Shown here: in pieces, positions 58,605 through 64,000 of the stretch
Layout: each line of letters begins with the position of its first letter
Numbering within the stretch: position 1 is the first letter of the stretch
Assembly: GCA_965224605.1 (NCBI GenBank)
Contig: CBDCZP010000008.1
Span: forward strand, 372,001 to 436,000
Origin: HyVt-477 sp965224605
GTDB lineage: Bacteria; Pseudomonadota; Gammaproteobacteria; Thiotrichales; Thiotrichaceae
Direction of reading: 5' to 3'
DNA length: 64,000 nucleotides
The notes under the pieces: generated by a model
What the model saw: only the letters and a program-made list of their open reading frames with translations
The model's database searches: none
Told to the model about the DNA's origin: nothing
Made by a program: the position numbers and the translations under genes

Positions 58605-59990
58605 ATGCTCAAAAAATATGCATTTACGTTATTTTTATGGCTCTTTTTAATTTCGTCAACACCGGCTGAATTAAATCTTGAGTTACCCGACTTAAACCTT
58701 CCAGAAATGGGAGCAAACACCGCCAGCATCTCTCAAGATAGTGAACTAGGGTTGAAAATCTTACGTTCTTTTAGAAGAGCCCGTCCGATCGTCGAAGACC
58801 CTGAGCTAAATAGCTGGATTCGTTCAATGGGTAACCGGTTGGCCAGCAAGGCACCTCTTCATGGCAAGCTGTATTTTTTGATCGCTAAAGATCCGGATGT
58901 TAATGCTTTTGCAACTCCGGGAGGGGTGATTGTTATCAATACCGGGTTGATCCTGAATGCCGACTCCGAAAGTGAACTAGCCGCCGTTGTTGCCCATGAA
59001 ATCGCCCATATTACTCAAAACCATATCACTCGTATGATTGCTCAATCCAAAACTAATGTACTGGGAACCAGTGCCGCTATTCTTGCAGGTATGGCGGCAG
59101 GTTCTCAAGCGGGTAGTGCCATTATTACAGCAGCACTAGCAACTCAACAACACCAACAGCTTTCTTTCTCCAGAGGTATGGAAGCAGAAGCTGATCGCGT
59201 CGGTATTCGTATACTCAGTAGTGCTGGTTTTAAGCCTAGTGGCATGCCAGAGTTTATGACTAAGTTAGATCAATTGACTAACAATCCTTACGCACAATTA
59301 ACCAAGTATTTGCAAAGCCACCCTTTATCTATCGAAAGAGTGAGTGACACTCGCAGCCGAGCCCAGCGCTTAGGCAACCTGGGTGCTAATAATATTAGCT
59401 TCTTCTATGCACGAGAAAAGATTCGTGCACTAATGAGTCAAGGTCATCGCACACAGCCCCCTAACTTGCCAACACCTGCTCTCAAAAAATATGCGCAAGC
59501 CATGCAGTTTAGCGGCAAAGGGCAACATCATGAGGCATTAAAACTGCTCGGCGTGAAAAGCACATCTTCACCAGAAGCGATAGCCATTGCAACTTCTCTG
59601 AATAGTACCCGCCAGTATCAAAAAACCATTGATCTGCTCACACCACTAGCAAGAACCCGATTAGGGGAACAATCCCTACTCATTCCCTTAGCAAACGCTT
59701 TATTAGGAATGGATAGAATTGATGAAGCTTGGCAACATTTAAAACGAGCCATCCCAACCGAACAAACCAGTCTTGCCTTTTTCGAAGTCAAACAGGAGGT
59801 TGCAAAGCGCAAAGGTTATATTGCCGATGCCTACCTTTCCGCAGCGGAAAGGAATATCCGGCTAGGTGAATTCAAACATGCCATTGCGCAATTGAGACAA
59901 GCCACAAAACTGCCTGGCATCAGCGGACAAGATACGGCTCGCTTGCAAGCTAAACTGAGTTCATTGAAACAACACTCAAAACATTTATAG
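58605..59990 (+). CDS. M48 family metalloprotease, BepA-like with TPR domain
   Basis: A 461-residue exported protease. The signal peptide (TLFLWLFLISSTPA) is followed by the zinc metalloprotease domain with HEIAHITQNH (HEXXH) and MEAEADRVG, and a C-terminal TPR domain from about residue 300. BepA in E. coli degrades misassembled LptD and Bam components and also chaperones. The envelope-stress kinase gene upstream suits a common role. AGGAGG precedes the ATG. It lies between the two-component genes and soxX. Confidence 0.88.
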   Translation: MLKKYAFTLFLWLFLISSTPAELNLELPDLNLPEMGANTASISQDSELGLKILRSFRRARPIVEDPELNSWIRSMGNRLASKAPLHGKLYFLIAKDPDVNAFATPGGVIVINTGLILNADSESELAAVVAHEIAHITQNHITRMIAQSKTNVLGTSAAILAGMAAGSQAGSAIITAALATQQHQQLSFSRGMEAEADRVGIRILSSAGFKPSGMPEFMTKLDQLTNNPYAQLTKYLQSHPLSIERVSDTRSRAQRLGNLGANNISFFYAREKIRALMSQGHRTQPPNLPTPALKKYAQAMQFSGKGQHHEALKLLGVKSTSSPEAIAIATSLNSTRQYQKTIDLLTPLARTRLGEQSLLIPLANALLGMDRIDEAWQHLKRAIPTEQTSLAFFEVKQEVAKRKGYIADAYLSAAERNIRLGEFKHAIAQLRQATKLPGISGQDTARLQAKLSSLKQHSKHL

Positions 59991-60290
59991 CTCTTTGAGG
60001 AGGCCTGGTTAAGTCAAAATCCTCTGGATGCGATACTTACACCTACCTAAGGTATTGATTATAATTATTATATTTCGGCAATGAAGGTTCACTCCCAGAA
60101 AGACATGACTTGTTCAGAGATCATAACAACACGACAACAGCATATTAGCGCATACTAATAAGGTTGATATAAGTCAATAAAGTTGCGATTCACATTTTTT
60201 TAACTTAAGATGATAAATTGGTTCCTAGGGTGCTTGTGTGCCATTTTTCAACCAAAACAAATGATTAATTATAAATATCTGGAGGAAGAT
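59991..60290. other. Promoter region before soxX
   Basis: These 300 bases hold an FNR-like site at 60165-60178 and the ribosome-binding site GGAGGAAG at 60281-60288. No gene is seen. Confidence 0.65.
60165..60178. promoter_or_regulatory. FNR/Crp-family site upstream of soxX
   Basis: TTGATATAAGTCAA matches TTGAT-N4-ATCAA with one change. It is about 115 bases before the soxX start. Binding by an FNR- or Anr-like protein would tie sox expression to oxygen level. Confidence 0.5.
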
Positions 60291-60665
60291 ATGCGAAAAA
60301 ATTTTCGCCTGTTAACAGCTTCTGCGAGCATCATTGCAGTAGCCGCAATCATGGGCTTAACAACCAACATTGCTATTGCTGACGATAAAGCAGCATCATC
60401 GCTTGAAGAAGGAAAAAAACTAGCTTTTGATCGTAAAAAAGGCAACTGCTTAGCATGCCATTTGATTCAAGGCGGAGAAATGGCAGGGACTATTGGTCCG
60501 CCACTTATTGCCATGAAAGCTCGCTTTAAAAGAGACGCATTAATAGCGCAAATTTCAGAACCAAGGGATAAAAACCCAAATACTATAATGCCTCCGTTTG
60601 GAGCACATTCAATTATGTCTTCCAAGGAAATTGAATTAGTAGCTGACTATGTACTTACCCTATAG
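60291..60665 (+). CDS. soxX: Cytochrome c SoxX
   Basis: A 124-residue periplasmic c-type cytochrome. I chose the ATG at 60291, preceded by GGAGGAAG; a longer reading from 60210 lacks such a site. A signal peptide (SIIAVAAIMGLTTNIAIA) is followed by the haem motif CLACH and the axial Met in TIMPPFG. SoxX pairs with SoxA to form the c-type cytochrome SoxXA that joins thiosulfate to SoxYZ in the periplasm. soxA follows 38 bases downstream. Confidence 0.93.
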   Translation: MRKNFRLLTASASIIAVAAIMGLTTNIAIADDKAASSLEEGKKLAFDRKKGNCLACHLIQGGEMAGTIGPPLIAMKARFKRDALIAQISEPRDKNPNTIMPPFGAHSIMSSKEIELVADYVLTL

Positions 60666-60703
60666 GCAAGCAGTATTAGAATTACAAGATTTGGAGTATA
60701 TCA

Positions 60704-61543
60704 ATGAGAATGAGAAAAATATTAACTATTGCTGCTACAACATTAGCGCTAAGCTTGACGCCTTTTGTAGGCACCCAAGCTTCACCCGCTGAAGACCTAG
60801 AAGCACTTAAGGGCTATTTCAAGAAGAAATTTCCAGATGTAGCTATAGACGATTATAAAAATGGTGTTTATGCCATAGATGCCGCCTCTCGCGAACAGTG
60901 GGAAGAAATGGAAGATTTTCCTCCTTATGAGCTTGCTATCGACGATGGAGAAGCGCTTTGGGGAAAGAAATTTGCCAATGGTAAAAGCTATGCCGATTGC
61001 CTGGGAGATGTAGGAGCCATTCGTGGTAAATACCCTCATTACGACGAAGCAAACGATGACATCGCTACACTTGAAGGTGCTCTCAATAAGTGTCGTGTAG
61101 ACAATGGCGAGAAACCCTTCAAATGGAAAAAAGGCAAACTTGCCAAACTATCTGCCTATGTTGCTTATCAAGGGCGCGGTGGAAAAGTTGACGTTAAAGT
61201 TCCTAACGAGAAAGCAGAAGCTTGGTATAACGAAGGTAAAACATTCTTCTATGCTAAACGCGGACAGCTGAACATGGCTTGTGCTGATTGTCATGTTTAC
61301 TATGCAGGACAAAATATCCGTGCTGACAAATTAAGTCCTACATTTGGTCATACCACTCACTTCCCGGTTTATCGTTCGAAGTGGGGTAACTTGGGTACAC
61401 TTCACCGTCGTTATGGTGGTTGTAACAAGCAAGTACGTGCCAAACCTTTCAAGGCGCAAAGCAAGCAGTACAAAGCACTTGAGTACTTTGAAGCTTATAT
61501 GAGTAACGGTCTGGAGCTTAATGGCCCTGGTGCTCGTAAGTAA
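60704..61543 (+). CDS. soxA: Sulfur-oxidising cytochrome SoxA
   Basis: A 279-residue periplasmic cytochrome, the larger subunit of SoxXA. A signal peptide (TIAATTLALSLTPFVGTQA) is followed by a first domain that lost its haem motif, and a second with CADCH near residue 195. The Cys in RYGGCNKQVRAKPF is the persulfide-bearing axial ligand. This single-haem form is common in gammaproteobacteria. GGAG precedes the ATG. A strong terminator follows. Confidence 0.95.
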   Translation: MRMRKILTIAATTLALSLTPFVGTQASPAEDLEALKGYFKKKFPDVAIDDYKNGVYAIDAASREQWEEMEDFPPYELAIDDGEALWGKKFANGKSYADCLGDVGAIRGKYPHYDEANDDIATLEGALNKCRVDNGEKPFKWKKGKLAKLSAYVAYQGRGGKVDVKVPNEKAEAWYNEGKTFFYAKRGQLNMACADCHVYYAGQNIRADKLSPTFGHTTHFPVYRSKWGNLGTLHRRYGGCNKQVRAKPFKAQSKQYKALEYFEAYMSNGLELNGPGARK

Positions 61544-61568
61544 ACTAAGGCGAACAATAGCTAAAGTG

Positions 61569-61596
61569 AAAAGCCCAGCAACCGCTGGGCTTTTTT
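61569..61596 (+). terminator. Rho-independent terminator after soxA
   Basis: AAAAGCCCAGC and GCTGGGCTTTTTT with loop AACC, 26 bases after the stop of soxA. The A run also lets it serve the minus-strand relA. Confidence 0.93.
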
Positions 61597-61648
61597 ATGC
61601 AGCGCTATCTTTCAATTCTTGGCCTAGAAAATCAGATAGAAAATAGAT

Positions 61649-63817
61649 TTATCCCGCCCGTGTCACATCCAGAACGCTAGGTAATTGTGACAACTTGGCG
61701 AGTACTCCTTTCAACTGTCCGGTATTTTCTACCTGTACCGTAATATTGATAATAGCTCTCAAGGTATTATCTTCATGCTGAATACCAATATCTAGAATAT
61801 TGACTCTTTCGGTTGCCAGCACGCTTGCTGTATCACTCAACAACCCGGGTCTATCTAGCCCAGCCACCTGAATGTCGACAGAATAGTTCCGTGTGTCTTC
61901 ACCCCAGCTCACCACAACTAACCTTGATTGCTGTTCTTCAGAAAGGTTTTCCGGGTTGATGTTAGGGCAATTACTGCGATGTATTGAAACTCCCCTGCCT
62001 AAAGTGATATATCCCACGATACCATCGCCAGGCACTGGCTTACAGCAGTTGGCTATATTAATCAAAATGTTACCAACACCTTCTACTTGCACACCTTGCA
62101 AGTCTATCGCCTGTTTTGAAACGCCACTGGCTGACTTACCTTCAGAAAGAATTTGCTTCTTTTTCTTCGCTGGAGGGGAAAGTGCATTCGATATTTGTTG
62201 TGCGCTTATATCCCCTCTTCCAAGAGCAATAAGAAATTCATCCTTACTTTGTAGCTTGAACTGGTCTACCAGTTTCTTAATGTCGAAACGCGGAATGGCA
62301 AGCCGGTGAGCTTCTCGTTCCAGCACAGCCAAACCATCTTTTTTGTTGGTTTCGTGATTCTGCTGTCTGAGCCAGTGACGTACTGCATTTCTTGCTTTAG
62401 AGGACTGTAGATAACCAAGAGTATTATTTAACCAACGGCGTTTGGGGTTCTCTTCTTTCCGGGTCAGTATTTCAACCTGTTGACCATTTTTTAGTTGATA
62501 GGTCAACGGCACCATATTACCATTCACTTTTGCACCATGACAACGATGACCGATTGAAGTATGCACCGCATAGGCAAAATCTAACGGTGTTGAATAGAGG
62601 GGTAAATCCATGATGTCGCCCTTGGGGGTTAAGGCAAACACTCGATCTACAAACACCTCTGAACGAAAATCTTCCAGTAGATCACGATCGTTCTCTTCTC
62701 TGGACAACAGATCCCGAAAAGAAGCAATAGCTGTTTCCATCGATGCACTTTGAGCCGCTCCTTCTTTGTAGCGCCAATGTGAAGCCACACCTAACTCTGC
62801 GGCTGCATGCATATCATGAGTACGGATTTGAATCTCAATGGTATTACCTTGAGGTCCGTAAACAACAGTATGCAAGGATTGATATCCATTGGGCTTTTTA
62901 TTGGCGATATAGTCATCGTACTCATCGGGAATGTTAGGCCATTTCGCATGGATTTCGCCCAGCAACTTATAACAAGCCCCTTTGTCTTCAACAATGATCC
63001 GTATTGCCCGTAAATCATACAACTGATCAATACTATCGAGGTTTTTTCGCTGCATTTTTTTGTAAATACTATAGATATGCTTGGGCCGACCGTACACTTC
63101 TGCAACCATCTTCAACTCGGCAACTAACACTTCTACTGACGTGACAAAGGCATCAATATATTCCTCACGCTCAACTCTTTTATCATTCAGCGATTTCGCT
63201 ATTTGCTTATAAACAAGAGGATCAAGGTAACGAAAGGATAAATCTTCAAGCTCCCATTTCATCTGGCTAATTCCCAGACGATTGGCTAGAGGCGCAAAGA
63301 TGTCCAGTGTTTCCTGAGCAACGCAGTGTCGTTTAAAATAGCTTGATTTATCTAAAATACGAAGATGGTATAACCGCCAGGCTAGCTTGATAAGAACCGC
63401 ACGAACATCATCCACCATTGCCAGCAACATGCGTCTTAATCGCTCGGCCTGTTCTGGCACCGTTGGCTTTGCGGACTCTCCATTTTCACAGTTACGAAAA
63501 GTATTCAACCAACGCACACTCGTTACCAGCGTCATTATTGTTTTACCGTACTCTTCGGTCAGTGTAGAATCTGCTAAGCTATCAAGAAAATCACGATCAC
63601 TTAAAATAGCGGCTAACAAGGTGGTTTGATCCACATCGAAACTTCGCAGAATAACCGCCACTTCGATGCTATAGGGAAGCTTCTCCTTATTAATACGATT
63701 GTCTAATGCAAATTTAATAGCTTTTTTTACCAGCCTATCATCCTTGTCCTGATCAGAAACGTACAAAAGATCAGTAAGTTCTTGGGAAAATTGAATAGAA
63801 TTTTGGTTGGATTTCAT
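61649..63817 (-). CDS. relA: GTP pyrophosphokinase RelA
   Basis: A 722-residue RelA/SpoT-family enzyme. I chose the ATG at 63817; a GTG start at 63875-63877 adds 20 residues without a clear site. The HD hydrolase motif HDXXED is absent (AILSDRDFLDSLAD), so it should not hydrolyse. The synthetase loop reads EYDDYIANKKPNGYQSLHT, the ExDD form of monofunctional RelA. TGS (YAVHTSIGHRCHGAKVNG), zinc-finger CCKPVPGDGIVGYITLGRG and a C-terminal ACT domain follow. It makes (p)ppGpp on stalled ribosomes. Confidence 0.95.
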   Translation of the reverse strand: MKSNQNSIQFSQELTDLLYVSDQDKDDRLVKKAIKFALDNRINKEKLPYSIEVAVILRSFDVDQTTLLAAILSDRDFLDSLADSTLTEEYGKTIMTLVTSVRWLNTFRNCENGESAKPTVPEQAERLRRMLLAMVDDVRAVLIKLAWRLYHLRILDKSSYFKRHCVAQETLDIFAPLANRLGISQMKWELEDLSFRYLDPLVYKQIAKSLNDKRVEREEYIDAFVTSVEVLVAELKMVAEVYGRPKHIYSIYKKMQRKNLDSIDQLYDLRAIRIIVEDKGACYKLLGEIHAKWPNIPDEYDDYIANKKPNGYQSLHTVVYGPQGNTIEIQIRTHDMHAAAELGVASHWRYKEGAAQSASMETAIASFRDLLSREENDRDLLEDFRSEVFVDRVFALTPKGDIMDLPLYSTPLDFAYAVHTSIGHRCHGAKVNGNMVPLTYQLKNGQQVEILTRKEENPKRRWLNNTLGYLQSSKARNAVRHWLRQQNHETNKKDGLAVLEREAHRLAIPRFDIKKLVDQFKLQSKDEFLIALGRGDISAQQISNALSPPAKKKKQILSEGKSASGVSKQAIDLQGVQVEGVGNILINIANCCKPVPGDGIVGYITLGRGVSIHRSNCPNINPENLSEEQQSRLVVVSWGEDTRNYSVDIQVAGLDRPGLLSDTASVLATERVNILDIGIQHEDNTLRAIINITVQVENTGQLKGVLAKLSQLPSVLDVTRAG

Positions 63818-63880
63818 ATCCAAAAGTTTAACAGATTTTGCACGATGAAAGATCGTTGTAAGTTTACTGGTACACACAGC

Positions 63881-64000
63881 ATGAAATTTTCGCTTTATAG
63901 TTTTATATTCCTATTTGTTTTCATTCAACCCTTCTCTTATGCCGCTACGGTAGTGCTAATACATGGCTACCTAAGTGACAGTAGCGATTGGAAAACAAGC
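63881..64000 (+). CDS. Exported alpha/beta hydrolase, N-terminal part
   Basis: Forty codons are visible before the right window edge. A signal peptide (SLYSFIFLFVFIQPFSYA) is followed by ATVVLIHGYLSDSSDWKTS, which has the oxyanion-hole HG of alpha/beta hydrolases. The gene starts 63 bases away from relA, divergently. Family membership beyond the fold is unknown. Confidence 0.65.
   Translation, partial: MKFSLYSFIFLFVFIQPFSYAATVVLIHGYLSDSSDWKTS

Noticed and set aside
1..64000. tRNA, rRNA or transposase genes, integrase and attachment sites
   Set aside because: I found none on either strand; only short non-autonomous elements are visible.

Overview
The window reads as a contiguous chromosomal stretch of a sulfur-oxidising gammaproteobacterium, probably of the Thiotrichales type. 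This is inferred from gene content and not from a marker gene. The evidence is soxB and soxXA, a caa3-type oxidase cluster, an EfpL-type elongation factor paralogue, a gammaproteobacterial type II secretion gene order, monofunctional RelA, and AT-leaning intergenic DNA rich in heptamer and palindromic repeats. There are no rRNA or tRNA genes, no CRISPR array and no transposase, although several short non-autonomous elements are visible.

Layout. 1-5.7 kb: suhB (cut by the window edge), trmJ, a DUF937 membrane protein, a 21-unit heptamer tract, grxD, a DUF2797 protein and a DEAD-box helicase. 5.9-17 kb: a TAP-like hydrolase broken by one extra A in an A7 run, gspK-L-M-N without the rest of the secretion operon, slt, rsgA, an FtsN-like SPOR protein, a ferritin-like DUF455 protein, mazG and a CbiX-like chelatase. 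17-25.4 kb: a DUF2189 membrane protein, then a minus-strand oxidase operon: coxB (with fused cytochrome c), coxA, a 42-residue protein, ctaG, coxC, DUF2909, SURF1 and a membrane-anchored dihaem cytochrome c. 26-30 kb: rhlE, a DUF188 protein, folE and an LprI-like protein.

30-43.7 kb is a nitrogen block: a TorF-like porin, glnK and amtB; a PP2C-kinase fusion and a nitrate transporter; then nirB, nirD, nasA and a DmsB-DmsC fusion. Three near-perfect sigma-54 promoters stand before the torF, transporter and nirB units. NtrC-like sites stand near the torF and nirB promoters, so the block looks like one nitrogen-limitation regulon. NasA lacks a ferredoxin-like tail and sits beside an iron-sulfur/membrane-anchor fusion, which suggests that nitrate assimilation may draw electrons from quinol.

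43.7-53.4 kb: efpL, cinA, a B12/radical SAM protein with a CX4CX2C motif, a cysteine dioxygenase facing a group II PLP decarboxylase (a possible hypotaurine route), an AGCS symporter and a HupE/UreJ-like protein. 53.5-61.6 kb: soxB and soxXA, separated by an envelope-stress block (Spy/CpxP-like protein, response regulator, histidine kinase, BepA-like protease). 61.6-64 kb: relA and the start of a secreted alpha/beta hydrolase.

The most useful non-coding observations are the sigma-54/NtrC network, two families of miniature elements with visible target duplications, and the heptamer tract.
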